Source: Myxococcales bacterium
GTDB taxonomy: Bacteria; Myxococcota; UBA796; SXON01
NCBI GenBank assembly: GCA_009692585.1
Contig: SHYX01000004.1
Span: 1 to 64,000, forward strand
Length of the DNA: 64,000 bases
Direction of reading: 5' to 3'
In this document: in pieces, positions 1 to 10,253 of the stretch
How the letters are laid out: each line of letters opens with the position of its first letter
Position numbering within the stretch: position 1 is the stretch's first letter
Notes under the pieces: model-generated
Database searches by the model: none
Told to the model about the DNA's origin: nothing
The model's input: the letters and a program-made list of their open reading frames with translations, nothing else
Program-made: the position numbers and the translations under genes

Positions 1-66
1 CGCGATCGGCCTCCCTGATGCAGGTCGGGCTGGCCACCCCGCCCACCAAAAAGCTATGGGGCTGGC

Positions 67-300
67 GTGTACGCCGTTCCCCTCCCCTGTGAAATCCGCC
101 TCGAGCCCTTCGGCGACCCCCCCGCGGCGCTCCCCGTGCTGGGGGGAACGCTCGCGGACTCGCAAGCGGCCGCCCTCGCCGCCGCAGGCGTGACCCCCGG
201 CGAAGCCGACCCCGCATCCTCGCGACTGGTCTACGGCGCGCACACCTGGTTCACCGCCACCTGCGTCCGAAGGCTGCTCGCCGCGGGTCGCCGGGGCTAG
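67..300 (+). CDS. Small hypothetical protein, uncertain
   Basis: A 77-residue frame opens at a GTG and closes with TAG just before a gene desert that precedes the next gene on the other strand. I recognise no domain, signal peptide or membrane segment. It could be the end of a longer gene broken near the window edge, because the same frame has a stop only about 50 bases upstream. Composition is ordinary for the window. The rest of positions 1-440 shows nothing I can name. Low confidence that this is a real protein. Confidence 0.25.
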   Translation: MYAVPLPCEIRLEPFGDPPAALPVLGGTLADSQAAALAAAGVTPGEADPASSRLVYGAHTWFTATCVRRLLAAGRRG

Positions 301-440
301 GCAGCATGAACGGCTCGGCGGGGAGGCACACCCCGTCACTGTAGTCCCCCAAGCGCGGGCTCGGCAGGCGCGTCCGCCTCGAAAAAGCTGGCCTTCGGCG
401 GGTGAGACGGCGCGTCCCGAAGGGCGCCATGGGAAACCAT

Positions 441-2309
441 TCAGTTACAAAGGTTCCCCCCGATATACACATAGGCCGCCGCGATCGTGGCCCATGACAT
501 CCCCGGCACGCACCAGGCGCTGTTGCCCGAGTAGTAGATGTAGCCGCCAACCGTCGTGAGCGAACCGATGTCGACCGTGCTCATGGCCGTGTTCCCATCG
601 AGGTAGACGTAGCCGCCGACCGTCGTGAGGCTGCCCAGATCGAGGTCGGTCAAGGCCGGGTTGTGGTACAGGTAGACGTACTCGGTGACCTCGGTCAGCG
701 CGGGCAGCGACAGGGTGGTGACGCCGCTGTTGGCGTGCAGATAGAGGTAGCCCTCGATGTGCTCCAGCAGCGGGAGCTCGACGGTGGTGACCGCCGGCGA
801 GATGTGCACGTAGAGGTCGGTGAGCGAGGTGCAGTCGGCGAGCGCGGCGGCATCGGCGTCGGTGGAGATCGAGCCGGACAGCCCGTCCACGGTTCCGTCG
901 CAGTCGTTGTCGAGCCCGTCGCACACCTCGGCCGCGCCGGGGTACACCGCGGCCTCGGTGTCGTCGCAGTCCGAGGCGTCGGCGCCGTAGCCGCTCGGTG
1001 CGTCGCAAGCGGTGGTCGAGGTGAGCGCGTCGCCGTAGCCATCGCCATCCGCGTCCGCGTACCAGGTGGTAGGGTCCGCCGCGCCCACGTCCACCGTTCC
1101 GTCGCAGTCGTTGTCCGCCGCGTCACAGACCTCGGTGGCGTCGGGATTGATCGCCGAGTCGGCATCGTCGCAGTCGGTCCCGTCGGCGAGGTGGTCGACC
1201 GGCGCATCGCAAGCGAAAACAGCGCTGGCGGGGTCGCCGAAGCCGTCGCCGTCAGCATCGGCGTACCAGGTGGTGCCGCCGGTGGCGCCGTCATCGATTG
1301 TGCCGTCGCAGTCGTTGTCGATCCCGTCGCAGACCTCAGCGGCGAGCGGGTTGATGGCCGAGTCGGTGTCGTTGCAATCGTCGTCGTCCGCGGCGTAGCC
1401 GCTTGGTACATCGCAAGCGGTCGTGGAGTTCGTAGCGTCTCCAAAGCCGTCGCCATCGGTGTCAGCGAACCAGAGCGAGGGGTCGGCCGCCGCGAGGTCG
1501 ATGCCGCCGTCGCAGTCATTGTCGACCCCGTCGCAGACCTCGGTGGCGAGCGGATTGATCGTGGCGTCGGCATCGTCGCAATCGGTTGAGTCCGGGCCGT
1601 ATCCGGCTGGAGAGTCGCAAGCGGTGGTAGTGTTGAGTACGTCTCCGAAGCCGTCCTCGTCGGTGTCCGCGTACCAGGTGAGCGGGTCGAGCGCGTCTTC
1701 GTCGCTGGTGCCGTCGCAGTCGTCGTCCTCTCCGTTGCACCACTCGTCCCCCCCGGGGTGCACATCGGCGTTGGCGTCGTCGCAGTCGGTGTCGTCCGCC
1801 ACCGTTCCCGGGGGGGCGTCACAGGCGAGGGTGTCCTGCGTTCGGTCACCGTAGCCATCGGCGTCGGCGTCCTCGTACCAGGTGGCGGGATCGACGGGGT
1901 CCTCGTCGATCTCGTCGTCGCAGTCGTTGTCGCCTCCGTCGCAGCGTTCGTCGGCCCCGGGGAACGAGGTGGCGTCACCATCGTTGCAATCGGTGGCTGC
2001 GTTGACATAGCCCTCGGGTGCCGCGCAGGCGCTCAGCGGATCCACGGGCGAGCCGAACCCGTCGGTGTCGTTGTCGGCGTACCATTCTCGTTCGAGGCCC
2101 TCGTCGATCGCGCCGTCGCAATTGTCGTCGATGCCATTGCAGACCTCCGGGGCGCCGGGGTGCACGGAGCTGTCGTTGTCGTCGCAGTCGTCGTCCGTGT
2201 ACCCGTCGCCGTCTTCGCCAGGGTCGAGACCGACGGGGCTCGTTTTGGTGTCCGCGATGTCGGGCGTACAGGCGAACAGGAAGAAGGGGACGAGGAGGAG
2301 CAGCCGCAT
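441..2309 (-). CDS. MopE-like repeat lipoprotein with C-terminal beta/LRR-like region
   Basis: This is a 622-residue exported lipoprotein: the N-terminus is hydrophobic and ends in a lipobox (LFAC, Cys14). Residues about 30-470 hold seven near-tandem putative metal-binding units of the MopE type, each with WYADxDxDGFGD, then TDCDDxD, then EVCDGxDNDCDG. The acidic Asp clusters suggest calcium or other divalent-metal binding; the Cys pairs probably form disulfides outside the cytoplasm. The last ~130 residues repeat a pattern such as LTTVGGYVYLDGN, similar to the receptor-L/leucine-rich folds of surface proteins. The physiological ligand is unknown. It stands alone, with no obvious operon partner. 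Long antisense frames across it come from the codon bias of the repeats. Confidence 0.85.
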   Translation of the reverse strand: MRLLLLVPFFLFACTPDIADTKTSPVGLDPGEDGDGYTDDDCDDNDSSVHPGAPEVCNGIDDNCDGAIDEGLEREWYADNDTDGFGSPVDPLSACAAPEGYVNAATDCNDGDATSFPGADERCDGGDNDCDDEIDEDPVDPATWYEDADADGYGDRTQDTLACDAPPGTVADDTDCDDANADVHPGGDEWCNGEDDDCDGTSDEDALDPLTWYADTDEDGFGDVLNTTTACDSPAGYGPDSTDCDDADATINPLATEVCDGVDNDCDGGIDLAAADPSLWFADTDGDGFGDATNSTTACDVPSGYAADDDDCNDTDSAINPLAAEVCDGIDNDCDGTIDDGATGGTTWYADADGDGFGDPASAVFACDAPVDHLADGTDCDDADSAINPDATEVCDAADNDCDGTVDVGAADPTTWYADADGDGYGDALTSTTACDAPSGYGADASDCDDTEAAVYPGAAEVCDGLDNDCDGTVDGLSGSISTDADAAALADCTSLTDLYVHISPAVTTVELPLLEHIEGYLYLHANSGVTTLSLPALTEVTEYVYLYHNPALTDLDLGSLTTVGGYVYLDGNTAMSTVDIGSLTTVGGYIYYSGNSAWCVPGMSWATIAAAYVYIGGNLCN

Positions 2310-2425
2310 CCGGTCGTCGTAACGCTGCCTCAGCCGACGACCAACGTCAGATCAATGTCCACCGAAGCCGCGGCCGAGGATGACCACGTGGGCAGGAGGC
2401 ATCTGGCCTCCCGAGCCAGGCCGAG

Positions 2426-3406
<981 letters not shown>

Positions 3407-3473
3407 TTGGACCTCGGGGCGCGCGCGATCTAACCGGCGGTTCGGGTCGAGGCCCGGGATATCGGGCCCGTCG

Positions 3474-5144
3474 ATGAACTGGAGCGCGCTCGGAGAGTGG
3501 GGTCTGGCGGCGCTGGGCATCGCGGTGCTCGGCCTCCCGGTCCAGACGGCGCTCGGCTTCGCGCTCGGCGTGGGACGGCGCGTGCCCGTGGCGGCGGCGA
3601 TCGTGATGCCGGTGGCGGTGCTGGGGTTCGGACTCTTCGGCGTGGGAAGCCGGTACGGCGAGCTGCAGCGCTCGTTGTGGGAGCTGTCCGATCCGGCGTG
3701 GGCGCCGTGGTTCCTCCTGTACGACCGTGCCGAGGCGGCCGCACCGCTGCCGCTGGTGGGTGCGCTCGCGGTCCTGCTCGCCATGCCGGCTCTGGTCGGG
3801 GCCGCGGTGGCGGCGATGCGGCACGAGCGACGCGGCAACGTCGGACCCATCTGCGCCGCCGGCGGCGGGCTGGTGGCGGGGCTCGGCATGCTGGTGGGCG
3901 GGGTCGTCGTCGGACGGCCGGCGCTGGCCCTCCCCGGGCTGCTGGTGGCGCTGCTCGCGCTGCTCGCGGCCGGCTCGCTCGCCGCGGTCCGGCCGCGGTA
4001 CCTCTCGGTCGCCGGGGTGGGCGTGGGCGCGTTTGTGGTCGCGGTCCTGGGCCTGGTCGTCACCACGCTCGGCGGCCTGGAGATCGAGGTCACCGAGCTG
4101 CTCTCGGACCTCAACCTGGGCTGGACCCAGGTGGACCAGCTGGCCCGGCACGACGCGATGGCCCGTCGGGTGGTGCTGGTGCTTTTTTTGCTCCCGGTGT
4201 TGGCGTTCGGCAGCGTGCTCCCCGGGCTTGGTGCCATTCGAGCGCGCGATGCGGGGCCACGCCGTGGGCTCGACGTGGCGGCCAGCGGGGCGATGTTGGG
4301 CGGCCTCGTCCTCGCCATCGTGTGGGTGCTGCTCCGGCGTAGCCTGCTCGGTCGGCTGGGCGGCGCCCACGCGGCCTGGGTGCTCGCTGCCGGTCCCGGG
4401 TACGACATCCCCCGGGAGGACGTGCTGCCGCCGCGTGTGCTGGTGCTGGGAGAGTCCGTTTCGCAGTGGGTCGAGCTGACCGAGGGCGGCGGCGTCAAGC
4501 GCACGGGGACGGCGGGCACCTGGAACGAGGTCGGGCATGGGCTCGCCGGGGGGGATGGTGTCATCTTTCCGTCCACGGCGGGCGCCGAGGACCTCTACCT
4601 GTTGCTCGTCGATGCGCCGGCCAGCAACGTCTCGTTGGTGGGGTGTGCGCCTCTCGCGGCGGCGGTGGGCGAGCAGGTTCTCGTCGAGCCGCTCCTCGCG
4701 GTGGGCCGCTGCGGTGCCTACCCGTTGAAGCTTCGGGTGGCGATGGCCATGCCGGATCCGCGCGAGCTGATCCTCGTCCCCGGGCCGCACGTGCAGGATG
4801 GGTTGGATGTCATCGACCTGAACGAGTTGGTCGACATCGCCGGCCGTGACGTCGTGTTGCGTCTTCAGGTGGACTGCTCCTGGAAGGACGTTCTGGCGGG
4901 CCTCGAAGCGGTATCCAGCGCCTCGGCGGTCTACCTTGGCTGGGGGGTCACGGTGGACGGTGACGACCTCGCCATCGGCGTGGAGCCGGGCCTGCGCGTG
5001 GTCGAGCGGATGCCGGTGCCGGCAGCGCCGCCGGCCCTGGACGACCCGGCGGCCGGGGCGTCCGGGGCGCCCGCAGCGGTCGTCCCGGAGCCGGCCGCGG
5101 CGCCAGGGCCACCGTCGCCAGAGTCGGTGCTCGCAGGGGGGTGA
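3474..5144 (+). CDS. Polytopic membrane protein with ExbD-like C-terminal region
   Basis: A 556-residue protein. Residues 1-330 are strongly hydrophobic with about seven to eight likely membrane spans. Residues ~330-500 look soluble, and the tail is Pro/Ala-rich ([15 protein letters not shown]). Two stretches in the soluble part, near [19 protein letters not shown] and near residue 370 ([11 protein letters not shown]), resemble the periplasmic fold of ExbD/TolR-type proteins, where a tandem amphipathic helix follows a beta strand; this resemblance is by eye only. The start is the ATG of MNWSALGEW, since the frame runs open upstream over the mdh start region. No family name can be given with confidence. 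It is divergent from mdh. Confidence 0.7.
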   Translation: MNWSALGEWGLAALGIAVLGLPVQTALGFALGVGRRVPVAAAIVMPVAVLGFGLFGVGSRYGELQRSLWELSDPAWAPWFLLYDRAEAAAPLPLVGALAVLLAMPALVGAAVAAMRHERRGNVGPICAAGGGLVAGLGMLVGGVVVGRPALALPGLLVALLALLAAGSLAAVRPRYLSVAGVGVGAFVVAVLGLVVTTLGGLEIEVTELLSDLNLGWTQVDQLARHDAMARRVVLVLFLLPVLAFGSVLPGLGAIRARDAGPRRGLDVAASGAMLGGLVLAIVWVLLRRSLLGRLGGAHAAWVLAAGPGYDIPREDVLPPRVLVLGESVSQWVELTEGGGVKRTGTAGTWNEVGHGLAGGDGVIFPSTAGAEDLYLLLVDAPASNVSLVGCAPLAAAVGEQVLVEPLLAVGRCGAYPLKLRVAMAMPDPRELILVPGPHVQDGLDVIDLNELVDIAGRDVVLRLQVDCSWKDVLAGLEAVSSASAVYLGWGVTVDGDDLAIGVEPGLRVVERMPVPAAPPALDDPAAGASGAPAAVVPEPAAAPGPPSPESVLAGG

Positions 5145-5179
5145 TCGGCGGCGGCCAGGACCAGGGCGCCACCTCGCTG

Positions 5180-7411
5180 CTACTCGCGCGCAAACGTCGC
5201 GGTGAGCGAGGTCGCACCCTCCATCGCGAGTTCGATCTGCGCGTCCGCGGCGCCGTCCGACCACTCCACGAACCGGTAGCCTTCGGCCGGGATCGCGGTC
5301 ACGGCGATGGGAACGCCCTGGTAGTAGTCGCCCTCGAACCGGGAGGCGACGGTGACCACGGCCAGCTCAAAGCGCCCGCCCGCCTCGGGCTCGGCGAAGA
5401 GTGCCAGCGGCACGGTCCCGTCCACCGGCAGGTGCGCCCGGAGTTGCCGTCGCATCGCGGCCGGCCTGGCCTCGGCGTAGGCGGCCGCGTAGTCGACGAC
5501 CGCCTCCCAGCTGGCCAGGGGCGTGCCGCTGCACCATCGGTCCAGTTGGCGCTGCATGACCGGGCGGATGCCGTCGGCGAGCGCCCGCACCCGCCGAGAG
5601 GCCTCCTCCGGCCGCAACGAGGTGTTGAGGAAGTCGGCGTGAATCGTGGCAAAGCGGCCGGCGTACCCTTCGTTCAGCAACATCTCCCCGACCGGCATCC
5701 CCGGAAAAGACTGGGACACGGTCGTCGCGAGGTGGTCGTAGTTCGGGTCGCCCCAGCCGTGCCCGAAGTCGTAGACCATCCAGCGAAAGCGGCCGTCCTC
5801 GTCCCGGGGCCGCCAGATGCGCAGGTTGTTCCACCACCAGTCGCCGTTGCCGATCCAGCCCTGGGCGACGGCCGCCGCCGCCAGGTTGTCGCCGTCCACC
5901 TGGGTCAGGAACGCGGCCAGGGCGTCGTCGTCGCCGAGGTCCTCGCTGGCGACGAAGGACTCCATCTCGTCGAAGGCGTCCCAGGAGCCCGCCTCCAGGC
6001 TCCAGTTCGCGTCATGGGTCCAACCGAGCTTGACGAGGTCGAGTTGGTCGGGATCGGCGCCACGGTGGGCGGCCGGCCACGACTCGTCGAGCCGCTCCTT
6101 CAGCTCGTAGAGGCCCCAGAACTCGCCGTTGATCGTCACCATCGCCGGCGCGTAGGCCTGGGCGTCGACCGCCTGGTTCCGGGTGCCATCGTCGTCGCGA
6201 AACAGCGATTGCACGCTGGCGTCGACGATCTGGCTGGAGCACCAGTCTCCGCCGTTCCTTAGGTACAGCCGGCTCCATTCTGAAATCTCCTCCTCGACGA
6301 ACAGCCTCCCTTCGAACGCCGCCGGGCCGTACCCCGTCCGTGCGATCAGCTCGAAGTTCCGCTGGGGGAACGCGCGGCTGTAGCCGCCGGCGATCTGGAT
6401 GCCGCCGTCGGCATCGATGAGCGGCGCCCCGCCGGGCTCGAACACCTCGACGTGAACGTCCCGCTCCCACACCTCCCAGAAGTTGGCGCCGAAGTAGGGA
6501 TACCAGGTTTCATAGTCCGGCGGCCCGTACTCGTAGATGCCGGTGAGCGGATCGAACAGGTCGCGGGGCTCGGCGGTCAGGGCGATCACGGTGACGCCCG
6601 CGTCGCGAAGCTCCGCGTCGACGATCCATGTTCTCGTCGCGACACGGCTTGGCCAGAGCCCGTCGACGAAGGCCCGCAGCCGGACCACCATGGGCTCGCC
6701 GGAGTCGATCGTGAGGGAGCCGCGCCAGGGCTCGGAGTCCGCGTCCGGCACGCTGCCATCGAGCGTGTAGCGGAGAGTGCCGGTCCCCGACGCGTCGACA
6801 TCGGTGCCGGCCACGACGAACCCACCGGGGATGGAGAAGCCCGGCAGGTCCGCGAAGGCCGGCCGGGCTTCGGTGGTGTTGGACGCGCCCGGGGTGGCGT
6901 CCATGAACCATGCCCAGCCTCCGTCCACGGTGCGGCCGTAGGCGGTGTCGGCGTACATCCGGGGGGTCACGAGGTGATCGGCGATGCAGCCGGAGGGCGC
7001 GTGGAGGAACAGTTCGTCGCCGAGGGCGTCCAACGAGAAGTCGGCGTGTAGCTCGCCCTCCTGTCGGTTTTTTCCGGAGGCCCGGACCAGGAGCGGCGCG
7101 GCGGCCAGTTCTTGTTGCGGCAGCATCCAGGGGGCCGTGCCGTCGTCCGACAGCCCCCACCCGTCCAGGGCGGTGGCGCCGGTGCCGTCGGTGAGGGAGA
7201 GCTCCACGAAATCGGAGCTGTCGCCGTCGGCGTCGACGGCCCCGTGGTGGTTGGCGGCGAGAACCTCGTTGAGGCGGACCGGCTGCGGGCCCTCGCACGC
7301 GGTCCAGGTCGGCCCGGTGTCGGTGGGAAGCTCCTCGGCGGTGTCTTGCGAGCGGACGCGGTCCTCGGGCGTGGGCGCGGGAGGGCAGCCGAGGAGGAAG
7401 AGCACCATCAT
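5180..7411 (-). CDS. CotH-kinase family lipoprotein with lamin-tail domain
   Basis: A 743-residue exported lipoprotein (lipobox LLGC, Cys9 or Cys8 depending on which of two adjacent ATG codons is used). Domain order: a lamin-tail (LTD) domain at about 45-170 (PVRLNEVLAANH; DFVELSLTD; LDGWGLSDD), a chitobiase/beta-hexosaminidase C-terminal type domain at about 185-260 (LRYTLDGSVPD), a CotH kinase domain at about 270-640 (IQIAGGYSR; FELIARTGYG; LYLRNGGDW; WGLYELKERLDE), and a C-terminal InlB-type bacterial repeat (AIPAEGYRFVEWSDG). CotH proteins phosphorylate proteins in spore coats and elsewhere; here the site is likely the cell surface. The usual D-x-D metal motif reads YDFGHGW, so the second Asp is not present at the expected place. 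Its ATGA start overlaps the stop of the remnant gene upstream. Confidence 0.85.
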   Translation of the reverse strand: MMVLFLLGCPPAPTPEDRVRSQDTAEELPTDTGPTWTACEGPQPVRLNEVLAANHHGAVDADGDSSDFVELSLTDGTGATALDGWGLSDDGTAPWMLPQQELAAAPLLVRASGKNRQEGELHADFSLDALGDELFLHAPSGCIADHLVTPRMYADTAYGRTVDGGWAWFMDATPGASNTTEARPAFADLPGFSIPGGFVVAGTDVDASGTGTLRYTLDGSVPDADSEPWRGSLTIDSGEPMVVRLRAFVDGLWPSRVATRTWIVDAELRDAGVTVIALTAEPRDLFDPLTGIYEYGPPDYETWYPYFGANFWEVWERDVHVEVFEPGGAPLIDADGGIQIAGGYSRAFPQRNFELIARTGYGPAAFEGRLFVEEEISEWSRLYLRNGGDWCSSQIVDASVQSLFRDDDGTRNQAVDAQAYAPAMVTINGEFWGLYELKERLDESWPAAHRGADPDQLDLVKLGWTHDANWSLEAGSWDAFDEMESFVASEDLGDDDALAAFLTQVDGDNLAAAAVAQGWIGNGDWWWNNLRIWRPRDEDGRFRWMVYDFGHGWGDPNYDHLATTVSQSFPGMPVGEMLLNEGYAGRFATIHADFLNTSLRPEEASRRVRALADGIRPVMQRQLDRWCSGTPLASWEAVVDYAAAYAEARPAAMRRQLRAHLPVDGTVPLALFAEPEAGGRFELAVVTVASRFEGDYYQGVPIAVTAIPAEGYRFVEWSDGAADAQIELAMEGATSLTATFARE

Positions 7412-7731
7412 CCCAGCGTACCCCACGCGAGGGCGCCGATCTCGATGCCCATCCCGATGGTCCCGATCACCGTGCACGCCGCGCGGCTCTGGGCCAGCGC
7501 CAGCCGCAGGGTTCCGAAGCGCCCGAAGCCGCGCTCGGCCAGCATCACCGACATCGACTCGGCGCGCCCCCAGTCCCAACCGGACTCGCGGATCTTAGCG
7601 ATGCCAGCGTGCACGTAGCAGCTTCCAAACACTCCCGCCGCCGCGTCCCACCCGCGCGCCAACGAGACGAACCGTTCCTGCAGGCGGAAGGGTTCCACGC
7701 GGATGATGCGGAAGCCGACCTCGACCTCGAC
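7408..7731 (-). pseudogene. C-terminal remnant of an HTTM / gamma-carboxylase-like membrane protein
   Basis: Only the last ~105 residues of this frame look like protein. They include YVHAGIAKIRESGWDWG, which matches the transmembrane segment typical of HTTM/vitamin-K-dependent carboxylase-like proteins (aromatic-x-AGxxKL...W), then a hydrophobic C-terminus. Upstream in the same frame is basic, Ser/Arg-rich shadow sequence without a convincing start; a GTG at about 7698 could initiate a short product. The stop codon overlaps the CotH start as ATGA, the arrangement of a former operon. Most of the parent gene seems lost. Family assignment rests on one motif. Confidence 0.4.
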
Positions 7732-7828
7732 GGAGTCCGCGCGCGACCGTGGCGCCCGTCGCCGGGACGCCGTTCGTGGGCGTGACGCCGGGACCGGTGG
7801 CAGCGTGTTCGCGGCTGCGTCCCTCCGC

Positions 7829-9052
7829 CTACTCCTCGCCGCCCACGCGCCGGGCGCGCTCCCAGGTCTTGAGCAGTTGTTCGGCCGAGACATCCAGCGG
7901 CGCGCGGTCGGACCCGGCCGCGGCCAGCGCCGCGAACATCGGCTCGACGAGGTCGGCCCGCGCCAGGCCGAGGGCGTCGAACTCGGTGGCGTCGGCGGCG
8001 GCAGGCTCGCAGCCGCGCGGCCCGTACTTCGGGCGGAGGTGATCGACGCCGCCCTGGAAGTCCGAGCCCCACGCGAGCGGGGCGCCGCCGAGGACGCCGA
8101 CGACGTGGTCCCAGTGGGCGCGGAAGTCATCGAGCGAGCCGGCGCAGGCCACGCGACCAGCCGGAGCCGGACGGGGGGGCATGTGCCCGAGGGCGGCGGT
8201 CAGCCCGGCGAGCCCGCCAGCGGCGGTGAACCGGCGCAGTTCCTCGTCGGTGAGGGCGTTGGGCTCGGCGCGGACGGCGGCCGCGGTGACGTGGGTGTAC
8301 ACCGGCGCGACGCCCGCGGCTTCGAGCCGCCCGAGTGCATCGGCGAATGCAGCGTGGGAGAGGTGGGCGAGGTCCACCACGATGCCGGCCCGCACGAGCC
8401 AGTCCACGGCGTCCGCCCCCGCTCGGGTCAGGCCGCGAAGCCGGGGGGCGAACAGGTCGTCGAGGCAGCCGGGAACGTTGAGCAGGGCGAGCGGGCCCGA
8501 CTGGCACCAGGCTCCGCCGAAACGGTTGTCGGCGAGATGGACGGGCGTGATCACCGCCACGCCGCGCGCCGCCCACCGTTCGGCGTCCGCCTGGCTGTCC
8601 AGCAGCTTGGTGGCGCCCTCGATGCCGTGCAGGATGGCCTTGCGGCCGCTCCGAACGATCTCGCGCGCCTCCTCGGGGGTGCGGGCGACGGCGAAGTGCT
8701 CGGCGTGGGCCAGGGCCCAGGCGTCCACGAACGTGAGCTGCCGCTCGATGCGCGCCGCCATCGAACGTCGCGACTCGAAGTCCGCAGAGAACGGGTTGGC
8801 GTACGCCAGGCTGACCAACACCGTCGGCCCCGGCGCCGCCAGCTCGTCGGTGGTGAGCTGGCGCACGAGCGCGTGGGCATGGGTGCGCCCGCGTGTCGGG
8901 GGCGCGTCGGGACCGGTTCCGTACACCGGCACCGCAAGATGCGCGCCGATGTGGATGTGCAGATCGGCGTAGCCCGCGATCGCCTGGGCGCCGGCACGGT
9001 CGGCGAAGGCCAGCACCGCTACGAGAATCAGGCGGCGCGCAGCGTAGATCAC
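7829..9052 (-). CDS. Secreted membrane-dipeptidase-like metallohydrolase (peptidase M19 family)
   Basis: A 407-residue zinc hydrolase of the renal dipeptidase (M19) fold, predicted to hydrolyse dipeptides or D-amino-acid dipeptides outside the cytoplasm. A signal peptide occupies the first ~23 residues (cleavage after ADRAGAQA). Family landmarks in order are DLHIHIGAH, ILHGIEGATKL, ITPVHLADNRFGG, IVVDLAHLSH, YTHVTAAA and AWGSDFQGG. The first metal motif is normally HxD and reads HIH here, a variation that may alter metal binding. It diverges from the lipoprotein gene at 9191; the 138-base spacer must carry both promoters, but I see no clear consensus boxes in it. Confidence 0.85.
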   Translation of the reverse strand: MIYAARRLILVAVLAFADRAGAQAIAGYADLHIHIGAHLAVPVYGTGPDAPPTRGRTHAHALVRQLTTDELAAPGPTVLVSLAYANPFSADFESRRSMAARIERQLTFVDAWALAHAEHFAVARTPEEAREIVRSGRKAILHGIEGATKLLDSQADAERWAARGVAVITPVHLADNRFGGAWCQSGPLALLNVPGCLDDLFAPRLRGLTRAGADAVDWLVRAGIVVDLAHLSHAAFADALGRLEAAGVAPVYTHVTAAAVRAEPNALTDEELRRFTAAGGLAGLTAALGHMPPRPAPAGRVACAGSLDDFRAHWDHVVGVLGGAPLAWGSDFQGGVDHLRPKYGPRGCEPAAADATEFDALGLARADLVEPMFAALAAAGSDRAPLDVSAEQLLKTWERARRVGGEE

Positions 9053-9190
9053 CCGATCACCCCGGTCTGCTAACCGTTGAGACGACCGATGAGCTGTCGC
9101 TCATGCCGACACGACTCCGCCACCGTGAAACTCATCCGGGAACGAGCACACTTCTCGGGTACAGTGCGGTCCTCCCCGCGGTGGACCTGA

Positions 9191-10234
9191 ATGATCCTCC
9201 TCCTCACGCTCTGCTCGTGCATGTCCGATGCCCTCCTGGCGTCCACCGCACCCCGACCCGGTCCGATCTCTGGCCGTGTCGTGTTCGACGACGGAACGCC
9301 GGCGGCCGGCGCCGAGGTGGCCACCACGGGAAGCTCCGCGATCACCGACGAGGACGGCGCCTTCGAACTACCAGACCTCCCTCCTGACGCCCACACCCCG
9401 ATCCGCGTTCACCCTTCGGGCGGCACGGCCGGCTCGAAGTTCGTCGCGGTGGACGAGGGGGAAACGACGCACACCACCCTGCGCGTGATGGCGCTGCAGC
9501 GCGCCCAGCTCGGCGATGCCGCCGGGGGTGGCACCGTCGCGACCGAGGGCGGGTTGGAGCTGACGTTCGCCGCGGGCAGCCTGGTCACGGAGGCCGGCAC
9601 GCCGGTGACCGGCACCGTGGACATCGATTACGCCCTGCTGAACACCTTCGAATCCATGACGCACGCACCTGGGAATCAGTTGGCCCTCGACGACGCCGGA
9701 GGCACGTCGCTGCTGGTGAGCAATGGCATGGCCGAGGTGAGCTTGTCTCAAGGCGGAAGGCCGGTACAGCTCGCGAAGAACGCGCTCATCTCGTTTCCGA
9801 CGATGGGTGTCGCCGAGATGTGCGACGAGCCGTTCGGCCCGTATGGGTTCGACCCGGAGCTGAGCGTGTGGGTCGCAGCCGGCGAAGGGTCCAGCGAAGA
9901 CGAACGATTCGTCGCATCCGTTCCGCATTTATCCTCCTGGAACTGCGACGCGACGGTGAGCTATCTCGGCTGCGCCGACGCAGTGCGCACCCTCGACGGT
10001 CACCCGCTGGTGAACCAGGAGGTCGGCGTGTGGTTGCGCGACTATTCGCGGCAGATCGTCACGAGCGACGCCGCCGGTGCGATCCGCATCCAGGTCCCGC
10101 AGGGGCGCACGGTGTCGGTGCTGGCGGTGTACGACGCCGCCCGCACCGACGCCGAGCCGTGCGGCACCCCCCTCGACGGGAGCTCGGGCGGCACCGACGT
10201 GGGCGAGACGGGCGAGACCGGCGGGGGATGCTGA
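9191..10234 (+). CDS. Lipoprotein with carboxypeptidase-regulatory-like beta-sandwich domain
   Basis: A 347-residue exported lipoprotein (lipobox LCSC near residue 9). Residues ~25-95 form a carboxypeptidase regulatory-like (transthyretin-type) domain with the pattern GRVVFDDGTPAAGAEV, TDEDGAFELPDLPP. The middle resembles the extracellular region of FAM171-type and related bacterial proteins (GGLELTFAAGSLV, VTGTVDIDYALLNT). A second such domain follows near residue 270 (LDGHPLVNQEVGVWL, SDAAGAIRIQVPQG). The tail is a Gly/Thr/Asp linker ending in Cys (ETGETGGGC). Probably a surface structural or binding protein. The next gene starts 19 bases downstream, so co-transcription is likely. Confidence 0.75.
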   Translation: MILLLTLCSCMSDALLASTAPRPGPISGRVVFDDGTPAAGAEVATTGSSAITDEDGAFELPDLPPDAHTPIRVHPSGGTAGSKFVAVDEGETTHTTLRVMALQRAQLGDAAGGGTVATEGGLELTFAAGSLVTEAGTPVTGTVDIDYALLNTFESMTHAPGNQLALDDAGGTSLLVSNGMAEVSLSQGGRPVQLAKNALISFPTMGVAEMCDEPFGPYGFDPELSVWVAAGEGSSEDERFVASVPHLSSWNCDATVSYLGCADAVRTLDGHPLVNQEVGVWLRDYSRQIVTSDAAGAIRIQVPQGRTVSVLAVYDAARTDAEPCGTPLDGSSGGTDVGETGETGGGC

Positions 10235-10253
10235 GCGTACGCTCTGCCGCCCC

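Noticed and set aside
6425..6450. A GTTCGAG-containing stretch looking like a tRNA T-arm
   Set aside because: It is inside the CotH coding sequence and no acceptor or anticodon stems can be drawn.
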